From Neisseria perflava (lineage in GTDB: Bacteria; Pseudomonadota; Gammaproteobacteria; Burkholderiales; Neisseriaceae), in NCBI RefSeq assembly GCF_002863305.2, contig NZ_CP136962.1, positions 2,108,001 to 2,172,000 of the forward strand: 64,000 nt of DNA, read 5' to 3'. The notes under the pieces were generated by a model. The model was not told the origin of the DNA and searched no databases. It worked only from the letters and a program-made list of their open reading frames with translations. The translations under genes and the position numbers were made by a program. How positions within the stretch are numbered: position 1 is the stretch's first letter; each line of letters opens with the position of its first letter. Positions 55,150 to 64,000 of this stretch are shown piece after piece.

Positions 55150-56459
55150 GTGCTATCGTCCATTTTGTCGCCAGCTTTCGCGAGGCCGCGCCCTATATCC
55201 AATATTTGCGCGGAAAAACCATGGTGGTCGGCGTGACCGACAGCCTGTTGGAAGGCGAAACCTTGATTCGTTTGGCCGCAGATTTGAACCTGTTGGCCAG
55301 CTTGGGCTTGCGTTTGGTCTTGGTGCACGGTTCGCGGCATTTGCTCGACAAATTGGCTTCGGGTCGGGATTTTGTTCCGAAATACAGCGGCAGCCGACGG
55401 ATTACCGATGAAGCGACTTTAATGGAAGTGAAGCAGGTGGCGGGAATTATCCGCAGCGATGTCGAAGCAGCTTTGTTCAGCAGCGTATCTGCGCAGCAAC
55501 GGAGCAAGCCGCCGGTCATTGCGTGCGGCAACTTTATTACCGCCCGCCCGTTGGGCGTTATCGACGGCGTGGACATGGGCTATACCGGTACCGTCCGTAA
55601 AATTGACGCGGAAGAAATCCGTTTGCGTTTGGATGGCGGCGCGGTGGTGCTTATCAGTCCTTTGGGGCATTCGTACAGCGGCAAAACCTTCAATCTGAGT
55701 ATGTGCGAAACCGCGCAGGAAGTGGCCATGGCTTTGCAGGCGGAGAAACTGGTTTTCTTGACCGAAGAAGCCGGTATTCGTCGTGCCGACGGCTCGTTGG
55801 CCAATACTTTGTCTGTCGGCGAAGTGCAGGAATTGATACACGACAATCCCGATGCACCGGCCGATTTGCTGCATGCGGCGGTAGGCGCGTTGGAAAACGG
55901 CGTATCGCGGGTGCAGATTCTCAACGGCCGTGAAGACGGCAGCCTGCTGCGCGAGCTGTTTACCCGCGAGGGCAGCGGTACATCTATTGCACGCGAGCCG
56001 TTTGTTGCCATCCGTCAGGCACGCAGCGACGACATTCCGCACATCATCGCCTTAATCCGTCCGTTGGCGGAACAAGGCATCTTGTTACACCGTAGCCGCG
56101 AGTATTTGGAAAACCATATTTCCAGTTTTTCCGTATTGGAACACGATCAAAACATTTACGGCTGCGTGGCGTTGAAAACCTTTTCCGAACCGGACTGCGG
56201 CGAATTGGCCTGCCTGGTGGTGTCGCCCGAAGCGCGTGATGGCGGCTACGGCGAATTGCTGTTGGAACATCTGTTTCAAAAAGCACGCGCCTTAAATATC
56301 AAAACGCTCTTCGCCTTATCCACGCACACGGGCGAATGGTTTGTCGAACGGGGCTTTCAGACGGCCTCAGCCGATGACCTGCCTGCCGAACGCCGGCAGG
56401 AATACAATGCCAACGGCCGCAATTCCAAAGTATTTGTTTATGACTTGCAGGCCGTCTGA
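55146..56459 (+). CDS. argA: N-acetylglutamate synthase
   Basis: The 437-residue two-domain enzyme starts arginine synthesis: an amino-acid-kinase domain (about 1-270, with GKTMVVGVTDSLL and LRLVLVHGSRHLLDKL) and a C-terminal GNAT acetyltransferase (about 290-437, with ACLVVSPEARDGGYGELLLE). It is the classical ArgA type. Four-base overlap with the zinc-ribbon gene. Its last codons and TGA come from a DUS. Confidence 0.96.
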   Translation: MSAIVHFVASFREAAPYIQYLRGKTMVVGVTDSLLEGETLIRLAADLNLLASLGLRLVLVHGSRHLLDKLASGRDFVPKYSGSRRITDEATLMEVKQVAGIIRSDVEAALFSSVSAQQRSKPPVIACGNFITARPLGVIDGVDMGYTGTVRKIDAEEIRLRLDGGAVVLISPLGHSYSGKTFNLSMCETAQEVAMALQAEKLVFLTEEAGIRRADGSLANTLSVGEVQELIHDNPDAPADLLHAAVGALENGVSRVQILNGREDGSLLRELFTREGSGTSIAREPFVAIRQARSDDIPHIIALIRPLAEQGILLHRSREYLENHISSFSVLEHDQNIYGCVALKTFSEPDCGELACLVVSPEARDGGYGELLLEHLFQKARALNIKTLFALSTHTGEWFVERGFQTASADDLPAERRQEYNANGRNSKVFVYDLQAV

Positions 56460-56504
56460 AAAACTTCAATCTTATTATCCGTTTTTAAAAATTACTTAAA
56501 TCTT

Positions 56505-57284
56505 ATGTTGAAAATCATCTCTGCCAACGTCAACGGCATCCGTTCCGCCTATAAAAAAGGTTTTTATGAATACATCGCCGCTTCCGGTGCCGACATCGTC
56601 TGTGTGCAGGAACTGAAAGCTCAAGAGGCTGACCTGTCGGACGATATGAAGAATCCGCACGGTATGCACGGCTACTGGCATTGCGCGGAAAAGCGCGGTT
56701 ACAGCGGCGTGGCGGTGTACAGCAAACGCAAACCTGACAATGTGCAAATCGGCATGGGCATTGAAGAATTTGACAGAGAAGGCCGTTTTGTCCGTTGCGA
56801 TTTCGGCAAGTTGTCGGTAATTTCGCTGTATCTGCCCAGCGGCAGCAGCGCGGAAGAGCGCCAACAAGTGAAATACCGCTTTTTGGACGCGTTCTATCCC
56901 ATGCTCGAAGCCATGAAGAACGAAGGACGCGACATCGTCGTCTGCGGCGACTGGAATATTGCCCACCAAAACATCGACTTGAAAAACTGGAAGGGCAATC
57001 AGAAAAATTCGGGCTTCTTGCCTGAAGAGCGCGAATGGATAGGCAAAGTCATCCACAAGCTCGGTTGGACAGATATGTGGCGCACACTTTATCCCGATGT
57101 GCCGGGCTATACCTGGTGGAGCAACCGCGGACAAGCGTATGTGAAAGATGTCGGGTGGCGTATCGATTATCAGATGGTTACGCCGGAGTTGGCTGCAAAA
57201 GCCGTTTCCGCACATGTTTATAAAGACGAAAAATTCTCGGATCACGCCCCTTTAGTTGTGGAGTATGACTATGTTGCCGAATAA
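56505..57284 (+). CDS. Exonuclease III-family AP endonuclease
   Basis: The 259-residue enzyme of base-excision repair has ISANVNGIRSAYKKGFYEYI, VCVQELKAQ (catalytic Glu), VVCGDWNIAHQNIDLKNW (Asp, Asn) and a C-terminal DHAPLVVEYD (His). It cuts DNA at abasic sites. Neisseria has two such enzymes, NApe and NExo, and I cannot say which this is. The next gene overlaps its end. Confidence 0.94.
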   Translation: MLKIISANVNGIRSAYKKGFYEYIAASGADIVCVQELKAQEADLSDDMKNPHGMHGYWHCAEKRGYSGVAVYSKRKPDNVQIGMGIEEFDREGRFVRCDFGKLSVISLYLPSGSSAEERQQVKYRFLDAFYPMLEAMKNEGRDIVVCGDWNIAHQNIDLKNWKGNQKNSGFLPEEREWIGKVIHKLGWTDMWRTLYPDVPGYTWWSNRGQAYVKDVGWRIDYQMVTPELAAKAVSAHVYKDEKFSDHAPLVVEYDYVAE

Positions 57285-57615
57285 GGTTTTTGGTAAATAT
57301 GATTGGAATATAAACGGCAAAACCGGCGTAGGCGCGGCGTGGGTCATGGCGGCATTTGTATTGCCTATGCTGGTGTGGGCGGTGTTTATGCTGGCGCGGA
57401 TGTCCGGCTGGGTTGCACCGACCAAGGCCAATCCGACGTGGGCGTTGGTGTGGCTGCTGTTTTCACTGCCTTGCCTGCTGATTGCGGCCAAATGCTTTGC
57501 TTGGAAGGGCTGGCGGCTGGTTGCCAACATCGTACTTTGTCTGGCGACTTGTGCCATCCTCAGCGTGCCAGCCGCATTGCTGATTGCATTTACACTCAAC
57601 GACTTGCTCAAATAG
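57271..57615 (+). CDS. Three-helix membrane protein of unknown function
   Basis: The 114-residue protein has three membrane segments (about 18-42, 52-74 and 83-108). The start at 57271 follows GTGGAG by seven bases and overlaps the end of the nuclease gene by 14 bases; an ATG at 57265 is the alternative. No family is recognised. Confidence 0.65.
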   Translation: MLPNKVFGKYDWNINGKTGVGAAWVMAAFVLPMLVWAVFMLARMSGWVAPTKANPTWALVWLLFSLPCLLIAAKCFAWKGWRLVANIVLCLATCAILSVPAALLIAFTLNDLLK

Positions 57616-57625
57616 GCCGTCTGAA

Positions 57626-58159
57626 ATGCAGAGCTTCGAACTCGAAGAAATGGCACTGTTTCTGATACGCGATGCGGATGAAGCGGAAATGTGGATAGAC
57701 CGCTGGGCGGTCAGCTATCCGATTGTTCAAACTGCCGAAGCCGATAGTCGGCAAACCATTTCCGAATGGCAACACGCCATTCAGACGGCCTTCAACCATA
57801 TCGTCAGCAGAAATATTGCCGTCGTGGCTCATGGTGCAGGCGTGTCCGCATTTTTGGCATGGCTGTACCAAGCCGACATCATGACGCAAAAACGCCTGAC
57901 CAATATTATTTTGGTCTCGCCGCGTCCAGAAGCTTTTCCCGAAGACGAAATCCATACGTTCCAACGCGTCCGCTGCCCTTGCCGTACAGCGCTGGTTATC
58001 GCCGAAACAAACGGCACGCCACGCGATTGGGCGCAAGAACATGCCGACCGCTGGCATGCACGCCTGCTTCAATCGCCGCATTCCGGCCGGTTAAACGGCG
58101 CACTCGGCGGCTGGCAATGGGGCATGAAACTGATGCAGGAAATGCTGTTGAGTAAGTAG
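57626..58159 (+). CDS. RBBP9/YdeN-like alpha/beta-hydrolase-fold protein lacking the usual nucleophile
   Basis: The 177-residue protein has the layout of the RBBP9-like serine hydrolases (WQHAIQTAF, VVAHGAGVSAFLAWL, LVSPRP, ALVIAETNGTP). The nucleophile elbow, normally GHSxG, reads AHGAG, with the serine replaced, so ordinary hydrolase activity is unlikely unless another serine nearby is used. The start is uncertain: 57626, or 57650 with GAAG upstream. It starts 10 bases after the membrane-protein gene, separated by a DUS. Confidence 0.65.
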   Translation: MQSFELEEMALFLIRDADEAEMWIDRWAVSYPIVQTAEADSRQTISEWQHAIQTAFNHIVSRNIAVVAHGAGVSAFLAWLYQADIMTQKRLTNIILVSPRPEAFPEDEIHTFQRVRCPCRTALVIAETNGTPRDWAQEHADRWHARLLQSPHSGRLNGALGGWQWGMKLMQEMLLSK

Positions 58160-58180
58160 TTTGAAGTGTCTATTAATAAA

Positions 58181-58222
58181 CAAAGGCCGTCTGAAACCGA
58201 TATGTATTTCAGACGGCCTTTG
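58181..58222 (+). terminator. DUS-pair terminator
   Basis: CAAAGGCCGTCTGAAA pairs with TTTCAGACGGCCTTTG with a 10-base loop, then TTT. Confidence 0.75.
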
Positions 58223-58237
58223 TTTACAAATATCATG

Positions 58238-58289
58238 TTAAATATAATTAAAAGAAATTATTCTCATTTCTTTTGTGAGGCAATATAAT
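58238..58289 (+). promoter_or_regulatory. Candidate Fur-controlled promoter of the TonB receptor
   Basis: An AT-rich tract with AATTATTCTCATTT (58256-58269) resembles neisserial Fur boxes, and TATAAT follows at 58284-58289, 30 bases before the ATG. Iron-repressed control fits a siderophore receptor; the assignment is by resemblance. Confidence 0.45.
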
Positions 58290-58318
58290 TCGGTTGTTTC
58301 GTTAAATTGAGTATAAAA

Positions 58319-60430
58319 ATGCAAATACCATTTCATTTGGCTTTATTACCCACGCTGATTATCGCTTCCTTCCCTGTTGCTGCCGCCGATACGCAGGACA
58401 ATGGTGAACATTACACCGCCACGCTGCCCACCGTTTCTGTGGTCGGACAGTCCGATACCAGCGTACTCAAAGGCTACATCAACTACGACGAAGCCGCCGT
58501 TACCCGCAACGGCCAGCTCATTAAAGAAACGCCGCAAACCGTCGATACGCTCAATATCCAGAAAAACAAAAATTACGGCACGAACGATTTGAGTTCCATT
58601 CTCGAAGGCAATGCCGGCATCGATGCTGCCTACGATATGCGCGGAGAAAGCATTTTCCTGCGCGGCTTCCAAGCCGACGCATCCGATATTTACCGCGACG
58701 GCGTACGCGAAAGCGGCCAGGTGCGCCGCAGCACTGCCAACATCGAGCGCGTGGAAATCCTGAAAGGCCCGTCTTCCGTCCTTTATGGACGCACCAACGG
58801 CGGCGGCGTCATCAATATGGTCAGCAAATACGCCAACTTCAAACAAAGCCGTAATATCGGTGCGGTTTACGGCTCGTGGGCAAACCGCAGCCTGAATATG
58901 GACATTAACGAAGTGCTGAACAAAAACGTCGCCATCCGTCTTACCGGCGAAGTCGGGCGCGCCAATTCGTTCCGCAGCAGCATAGACAGCAAAAACGTCA
59001 TGGTTTCGCCCAGCATTACCGTTAAACTCGACAACGGCTTGAAATGGACGGGGCAATACACCTACGACAATGTGGAGCGCACACCCGACCGCAGCCCGAC
59101 CAAGTCCGTGTACGACCGCTTCGGACTGCCTTACCGCATGGGTTTTGCCCACCCGAACGATTTTGTCAAAGACAAGCTGCAAGTTTGGCGTTCCGACCTT
59201 GAATACGCCTTCAACGACAAATGGCGCGCCCAATGGCAGCTCGCCCACCGCACGGCGGCGCAGGATTTCGACCATTTCTATGCGGGCAGCGAAAACGGCA
59301 GCCGAATCAAACGCAACTACGCCTGGCAGCAGACCGACAACAAAACCCTGTCGTCCAATTTCACGCTCAACGGCGACTACACCATCGGCCGTTTTGAAAA
59401 CCATCTGACCGTAGGCATGGATTATAGCCGCGAACACCGCAACCCGACATTGGGTTACAGCCGCGCCTTTTCCGCCTCCATCAACCCCTACGACCGCGCA
59501 AGCTGGCCGGCTTCGGGCAGGCTGCAACCCGTCCTCACCCAAAACCGCCACAAAGCCGACTCCTACGGCATCTTCGTGCAAAACATCTTCTCCGCCACAC
59601 CCGATTTGAAATTCGTCCTCGGCGGTCGTTACGACAAGTACACCTTTAATTCCGAAAACAAACTCACCGGTAGCAGCCGCCAATACAGCGGCCATTCGTT
59701 CAGCCCCAACATCGGCGCAGTGTGGAACATTAATCCCGTTCACACGCTCTACGCCTCATATAACAAAGGCTTCGCGCCTTATGGCGGACGCGGCGGCTAT
59801 TTGAGTATCGACACTTCGTCTGCCGCCGTGTTCAACGCCGACCCCGAATACACCCGCCAATACGAAACCGGCGTCAAAAGCAGCTGGCTGGACGAACGCC
59901 TCAGCACCACATTGTCCGCCTACCAAATCGAACGCTTCAATATCCGCTACCGCCCCGATGCGCAAAATGATCCCTACACTTGGGCAGTCGGCGGTAAACA
60001 CCGTTCGCGCGGTGTGGAGTTGTCCGCCATCGGACAAATCATCCCCAAAAAACTCTACCTGCGCGGATCGTTGGGCGTGATGCAGGCGAAAGTGGTTGAA
60101 GACAAGGAAAATCCCAACCGCGTTGGCATCCATTTGGACAACACCAGTAACGTTACCGGCAACCTGTTTTTCCGTTATACCCCGACTGAAAACCTCTACG
60201 GCGAAATCGGCGTAACCGGTACAGGCAAACGCTACGGCTACGACTCAAGAAATAAAGAAGTTACCACGCTTCCAGGCTTTGCCCGAGTTGATGCCATGCT
60301 CGGCTGGAACCATAAAAATGTTAACGTTACCTTTGCCGTGGCCAATCTACTCAATCAAAAATATTGGCGTTCGGACTCTATGCCGGGTAATCCGCGCGGC
60401 TATACTGCTCGGGTAAATTACCGTTTCTGA
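58319..60430 (+). CDS. TonB-dependent siderophore receptor
   Basis: The 703-residue outer-membrane receptor has a signal peptide ending near AAA (about 24), a TonB box-like PTVSVVGQSD (about 36-45), a plug domain with ETPQTVDTLN, GIDAAYDMRGESIFLRGFQ and EILKGPSSVLYGRTNGGGVIN, and a 22-strand barrel ending in YRF. It resembles FhuE/FoxA-type hydroxamate receptors, but the ligand cannot be fixed. The start at 58319 is an ATG; a TTG four codons earlier is possible. It stands alone. Confidence 0.93.
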   Translation: MQIPFHLALLPTLIIASFPVAAADTQDNGEHYTATLPTVSVVGQSDTSVLKGYINYDEAAVTRNGQLIKETPQTVDTLNIQKNKNYGTNDLSSILEGNAGIDAAYDMRGESIFLRGFQADASDIYRDGVRESGQVRRSTANIERVEILKGPSSVLYGRTNGGGVINMVSKYANFKQSRNIGAVYGSWANRSLNMDINEVLNKNVAIRLTGEVGRANSFRSSIDSKNVMVSPSITVKLDNGLKWTGQYTYDNVERTPDRSPTKSVYDRFGLPYRMGFAHPNDFVKDKLQVWRSDLEYAFNDKWRAQWQLAHRTAAQDFDHFYAGSENGSRIKRNYAWQQTDNKTLSSNFTLNGDYTIGRFENHLTVGMDYSREHRNPTLGYSRAFSASINPYDRASWPASGRLQPVLTQNRHKADSYGIFVQNIFSATPDLKFVLGGRYDKYTFNSENKLTGSSRQYSGHSFSPNIGAVWNINPVHTLYASYNKGFAPYGGRGGYLSIDTSSAAVFNADPEYTRQYETGVKSSWLDERLSTTLSAYQIERFNIRYRPDAQNDPYTWAVGGKHRSRGVELSAIGQIIPKKLYLRGSLGVMQAKVVEDKENPNRVGIHLDNTSNVTGNLFFRYTPTENLYGEIGVTGTGKRYGYDSRNKEVTTLPGFARVDAMLGWNHKNVNVTFAVANLLNQKYWRSDSMPGNPRGYTARVNYRF

Positions 60431-60440
60431 TGAAATCAGG

Positions 60441-60496
60441 CAAAGGCCGTCTGAAAATAAGGCTAATTATCTAAGCCATATTTCAGACGGCCTTTA
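60441..60496 (+). terminator. Nested DUS-pair terminator
   Basis: A DUS pair encloses an inner GGCT...AGCC stem downstream of the TonB receptor. Confidence 0.7.
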
Positions 60497-60600
60497 TAAA
60501 GGCTGAAATAAAACTAAACACATTTTTTCACTCAAATTGAACACGCCTTCAACAAAATGCCATAAAATCCGCACATTGATTTGAATGTAAAGAGATACCT

Positions 60601-61296
60601 ATGAAACTGAAAACCTTAGCTTTGACTTCATTAACCCTGTTGGCATTGGCCGCTTGCGGCAAACAGGCTGAAACCAGTGTTCCGGCAGATAGCGCCCAAA
60701 GCAGCGCATCCGCTCCGGCAGCGCCAGCCCCATTGACCGAAGGTGTCAATTACACCGTATTGTCCAATCTGATTCCGCAACAGCAGGCCGGCAAAATCGA
60801 AGTATTGGAATTCTTTGGCTACTTCTGCCCGCATTGCGCCCATCTTGAGCCGGTTTTGAGCGAGCACATCAAAACGTTTAAAGACGATACCTATATGCGC
60901 CGGGAGCATGTTGTGTGGGGTGATGAAATGAAACCTTTGGCACGTTTGGCGGCCGCAGTGGAAATGGCCGGTGAATCAGATAAAGCCAACAGCCATATTT
61001 TCGATGCGATGGTTAACCAAAAAATCAACTTGGCCGATACCGATACCCTGAAAAAATGGTTGTCTGAGCAAACCGCGTTTGACGGCAAAAAAGTATTGGC
61101 TGCATTTGAAGCGCCCGAAAGCCAAGCACGTGCGGCTCAAATGGAAGAATTGACCAATAAATTCCAAATCAGCGGCACACCGACCGTGATCGTCGGCGGC
61201 AAATACCAAGTCGAATTTAAAGACTGGCAGTCCGGCATGACCACGATTGACCAACTGGTGGACAAAGTACGCGAAGAGCAGAAAAAACCGCAATAA
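60601..61296 (+). CDS. dsbA: Thiol:disulfide oxidoreductase DsbA (lipoprotein form)
   Basis: The 231-residue protein has a lipoprotein signal with lipobox LAAC near residue 19, then an Ala/Pro/Ser-rich linker. The active site is C-P-H-C in FFGYFCPHCAHLEP and the cis-proline loop is GTPTVIVGG. It forms disulfides in secreted proteins; LptD in this window is a likely client. Neisseria have lipoprotein DsbA1 and DsbA2 plus a soluble DsbA3; this is one of the lipoprotein forms. Confidence 0.95.
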   Translation: MKLKTLALTSLTLLALAACGKQAETSVPADSAQSSASAPAAPAPLTEGVNYTVLSNLIPQQQAGKIEVLEFFGYFCPHCAHLEPVLSEHIKTFKDDTYMRREHVVWGDEMKPLARLAAAVEMAGESDKANSHIFDAMVNQKINLADTDTLKKWLSEQTAFDGKKVLAAFEAPESQARAAQMEELTNKFQISGTPTVIVGGKYQVEFKDWQSGMTTIDQLVDKVREEQKKPQ

Positions 61297-61371
61297 GTTG
61301 AGGATTGAATAAGCAAGGATTTCGCGCTCCTTCCACTTCGTTTTCCTTTACTATGCTGAAAGATCCAAACA

Positions 61372-61737
61372 ATGTGTGATTACTGTTCTGACCTGCGACC
61401 TACCGTTCGTATCAGGGTTCCGAAAAAATTATCGCAAATGTTACTGCGAGCCTCTGATCGTTTAGCAGACGGCACGCTCATCGACATTACCCCAGCCTAC
61501 GGCAAAGTTTATGGTCCCAGCCTTGATTTTGCTAAAACCATTGCCAATAGCGGTTACATTACCCATACTGATTCTCAGGGTAATCGTGACATATATGGTT
61601 GGAACGATTTCGTGGTACATTATTTTCAATGTACGCACTGCAATGCCGTTTTCAGGCTTGGTGCCGAAACCTACCATGGTAGTGGTGGCCAATGGGAAAT
61701 GTTGGAAGAGGCATCGGTACGCTATGAAAATCCTTAA
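61372..61737 (+). CDS. Uncharacterised protein with two CxxC pairs
   Basis: The 121-residue protein has CDYC at residues 2-5 and CTHC near 90, which could bind zinc. The middle is polar, and a WNDFVVHYFQCTHC stretch stands out. I recognise no family. No signal peptide or membrane segment. No strong ribosome site is visible. Confidence 0.55.
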   Translation: MCDYCSDLRPTVRIRVPKKLSQMLLRASDRLADGTLIDITPAYGKVYGPSLDFAKTIANSGYITHTDSQGNRDIYGWNDFVVHYFQCTHCNAVFRLGAETYHGSGGQWEMLEEASVRYENP

Positions 61738-61794
61738 AAGGAATAGATTTCATAGTTATATGTGAATAGTAATTCTTGCTAGAGTAAAAATAAA

Positions 61795-61826
61795 AACGCC
61801 GTCTGAAACTTTTCAGACGGCGTTTT
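61795..61826. terminator. Variant DUS-pair terminator between convergent genes
   Basis: AACGCCGTCTGAAA pairs with TTTCAGACGGCGTTTT, a C-variant (CGCC) of the uptake sequence. It can stop ffh (minus strand) and the CxxC gene (plus strand). Confidence 0.75.
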
Positions 61827-61839
61827 CTGTCAAATCAGT

Positions 61840-63210
61840 TTACAAACCCGGGAACATTCCTTTCATTCCCTTCATGCCTTTGGCCAATCGCATCAGTTTG
61901 CCCAAACCGTTGCCGCTGAACATCTTCATCATTTGTTGCATTTGTTCAAACTGTTTGAGCAATTTGTTCACTTCCTGCACGGTCGTACCCGCACCCATTG
62001 CAATACGGCGTTTGCGGCTGGCTTTGAGCAGGGCAGGGTTGGCGCGTTCTTTTGGAGTCATTGAGTTGATGATGGCTTCTACTTTGCCCATCGCTTTTTC
62101 AGCCGTACCTTCGGGGATTTGTTTCGATATTTGGCCCAGTTCGCCCGGCATTTTCGACATCAGGTTTTCCAAGCCGCCCATATTGCGCATCTGCTGAATT
62201 TGTTCTCTAAAGTCGTTGAGGTCGAAGCCTTTGCCTTTTTGCAGCTTTTTCGCCATTTTGGCGGCGGCTTCTTCATCAATACCTTTTTGAACGTCTTCAA
62301 TCAGGGTCAATACGTCGCCCATGCCGAGGATACGGCTGGCAAGACGGTCGGGGTGGAAAGGTTCGAGGCCGTTGATTTTCTCGCCGACACCGATAAATTT
62401 AATCGGTTTGCCGGTCACATGGCGTACGGACAATGCCGCACCGCCGCGCGAGTCGCCGTCCATCTTGGTCAATACGACACCGGTCAGCGGCAGGGCTTCA
62501 TTAAATGCCTGAGCAGTGTTCACCGCATCCTGACCCAGCATGGCATCGATAACGAACAAAGTTTCAACCGGATTGACCGCCGCATGAAGCACTTTGATTT
62601 CGTTCATCATCTCTTCATCGATTGCCAAACGGCCTGCGGTATCGACCATCAATACATCGTAAAAATGTTTTTTGGCGTAATCAACGGCGGCAGTTGCAAT
62701 CTCAACCGGTTTTTGGTTGGTATCGGATGGGAAAAAGTCCACGCCGACCTGTTCGGCCAACAGGCGCAGCTGTTCAATCGCGGCAGGGCGGTAAACGTCG
62801 GCAGATACCACCAAAACTTTTTTCTTCTGATCGTTTTTCAGCAGGCGGGCGAGTTTGCCGACGGTTGTTGTCTTACCGGCACCCTGCAAACCGGCCATTA
62901 AAACGATGGCAGGCGGTGAAACCGACAAATCCAGCGTTTTGTTTTCCTTGCCCATCAGTTCGACTAATGCTTGGTTGACCACACCGATAAAGGCTTGGTC
63001 AGGCGTCAGGCTGCCGACGACTTCTTGGCCAAGGGCCTGTTCTTTGACTGTGTTGACGAATTCTTTAACGACGGGTAATGCAACGTCGGCTTCCAGCAGG
63101 GCAAGACGAACCTCGCGCAAGGCTTCTTTAATATTGTCTTCGGTCAGCGTTGATTGGCCGCGAATATTTTTAAGTACCTTGCTGAAGCGGTTGGTCAGGT
63201 TGTCTAACAT
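61840..63210 (-). CDS. ffh: Signal recognition particle protein Ffh
   Basis: The 456-residue GTPase brings ribosomes making membrane proteins to FtsY. GLQGAGKTTTVGKLA, VDTAGRLAIDEEMM and TKMDGDSRGGAALS are the SRP GTPase motifs, and the M domain is rich in Met near the C-terminus (QMQQMMKMF). The start at 63210 (MLDNLTNRF) fits the family; the 14-residue upstream extension is rejected. It is divergent from the ccsA/ypjD-like gene, as in many proteobacteria. Confidence 0.97.
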   Translation of the reverse strand: MLDNLTNRFSKVLKNIRGQSTLTEDNIKEALREVRLALLEADVALPVVKEFVNTVKEQALGQEVVGSLTPDQAFIGVVNQALVELMGKENKTLDLSVSPPAIVLMAGLQGAGKTTTVGKLARLLKNDQKKKVLVVSADVYRPAAIEQLRLLAEQVGVDFFPSDTNQKPVEIATAAVDYAKKHFYDVLMVDTAGRLAIDEEMMNEIKVLHAAVNPVETLFVIDAMLGQDAVNTAQAFNEALPLTGVVLTKMDGDSRGGAALSVRHVTGKPIKFIGVGEKINGLEPFHPDRLASRILGMGDVLTLIEDVQKGIDEEAAAKMAKKLQKGKGFDLNDFREQIQQMRNMGGLENLMSKMPGELGQISKQIPEGTAEKAMGKVEAIINSMTPKERANPALLKASRKRRIAMGAGTTVQEVNKLLKQFEQMQQMMKMFSGNGLGKLMRLAKGMKGMKGMFPGL

Positions 63211-63393
63211 ACTTATCCTTGATAATGAGAATAGCTGCCCAATACAGGGCATTCTTTGTTAAAATAAAATTCGGATTATTTTACACGATAGTCCGAAGTT
63301 ATGCTTCAAGAACACAAATACGCACACCAAGGCCGTCTGAAACCCTGCCGGGTGTCTGTCAAGTGTTCACATGTCTATGTGAGAAAGATATTT

Positions 63394-64000
63394 ATGCCGA
63401 TTGTCTTAATCTGCCTTATGCTGGTGTATGCCGGATTGGGCGCATTTTCCTGGTTGCAACATAAAAAGCACAATAATAAGTCTTACCCGCTGAAAACCGA
63501 GCTTTTGATTTTGAGCGGCGCATTATTGGTACATGGCGCAGCATTGATGTTCCCTGTATTGCAGGATAGGGTATTGATTACCGGTTTTGGTTATTCGCTC
63601 AGTCTGATAGTTTGGCTGATGCTGATGATGTACTGTCTGGGCAGCTTCTTTTATTGTCTGCGCGGTGTGCAACTCTTATTGTATCCCTGTGCTGCATTAA
63701 CCTTATTGTTGGGTTTCCTTTTCCCGGGTGATTTTTCAGGTCGCCAAATCGTAGACTTATTGCCGCTGTCGCACATCGCATCATCATTGCTCGCATACGG
63801 ACTGTTTGGCATCGTAACCTTATTTGCCATCCTAATCCTTTTGCTCGACCGCAATCTGCACAAACGCCGTTTTTCCGCATTGGTCAGCTTCTTGCCGCCA
63901 TTATTGAGTTTAGAAAAACTTATGTTCCAAGGCATGTGGGCAGGTTTCGTTTTGTTGACCTATTCCGTTATCAGCGGTACGTTTTTTGCAGAAACCGTTT
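63394..64000 (+). CDS. CcsA/YpjD-type cytochrome c assembly-like membrane protein, 5' part
   Basis: The first 202 codons are present; the gene runs off the window. At least six membrane segments are seen, with the CcsA/HemX-like HIASSLLAYGLFGIVTLFA. Proteins of this type next to ffh are usually annotated as YpjD/CorE; the family is related to heme-handling CcsA/CcmC. GAGAAAGA precedes the ATG, beside a small CACAT/ATGTG hairpin. Confidence 0.85.
   Translation, partial: MPIVLICLMLVYAGLGAFSWLQHKKHNNKSYPLKTELLILSGALLVHGAALMFPVLQDRVLITGFGYSLSLIVWLMLMMYCLGSFFYCLRGVQLLLYPCAALTLLLGFLFPGDFSGRQIVDLLPLSHIASSLLAYGLFGIVTLFAILILLLDRNLHKRRFSALVSFLPPLLSLEKLMFQGMWAGFVLLTYSVISGTFFAETV

Noticed and set aside
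58346..59743. A 465-codon open frame antisense to the TonB receptor gene
   Set aside because: It is a shadow of a well-supported gene, with no ribosome site and no recognisable motif.

Overview
The window is chromosomal DNA from a commensal Neisseria. The 12-mer AGGCCGTCTGAA (the AG form of the neisserial DNA uptake sequence, DUS) occurs dozens of times, often as inverted pairs acting as terminators. The gene set (dadA, mqo, lptD/surA, GNA2091-type BON lipoprotein, lipoprotein DsbA, rpsB-tsf-pyrH) is neisserial. The AG form, rather than the AT form of meningococcus and gonococcus, suggests the N. subflava/flavescens group; this species-level guess is inference.

Layout. 1-7.5 kb: end of an ATP-grasp gene, an alanine-type symporter with dadA, zupT, valS. 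7.5-9.1 kb: an AT-rich phospholipase-D-like gene bracketed by foreign-dialect uptake sequences, then a dRS3 repeat. 9.1-12.7 kb: ABC ATPase and Nudix pair, carbonic anhydrase, nadD, rsfS. 12.8-22.4 kb: hrpA, cut in two by about 5.4 kb made of two cassettes. Cassette A holds a ComF-like phosphoribosyltransferase and a SLOG-like nucleotide-binding protein. Cassette B holds a phosphoethanolamine transferase and a retron-type reverse transcriptase. Between them lies a scar of both hrpA junctions in reversed order, so the same site was used at least twice. 22.4-24.3 kb: a second AT-rich island of three genes (dual-OB, DUF488, DUF4326). 24.3-64 kb: mostly core genes: parA/rsmG, mqo, trpC, DUF421/DUF3290, argG, a CinA-like protein, PAP2, map, BON lipoprotein, gmhA, yraN, rsmI, a gene with a poly-C promoter, surA-lptD with divergent amgK, mnmG, fau, rpsB-tsf, pyrH, rlmH, pyrE, argA, an AP endonuclease, a TonB-dependent siderophore receptor, dsbA, ffh and the start of a ccsA/ypjD-like gene.

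The core genes cover amino-acid catabolism (symporter and D-amino acid dehydrogenase), respiration (Mqo), envelope assembly (LptD/SurA/AmgK), translation (ValS, S2, EF-Ts, RsmG, RsmI, RlmH, MnmG), pyrimidine and arginine synthesis, metal uptake (ZupT, TonB receptor) and membrane targeting (Ffh). The accessory genes are nucleotide- or nucleic-acid-centred families and one LOS-modifying enzyme. No integrase, transposase or phage structural gene is visible, so the cassettes most likely came in by natural transformation and homologous recombination in flanking core genes.

The best candidates for something undescribed are the hrpA cassette site with its retron and PRTase/SLOG modules, and the adjacent dual-OB/DUF488/DUF4326 operon.
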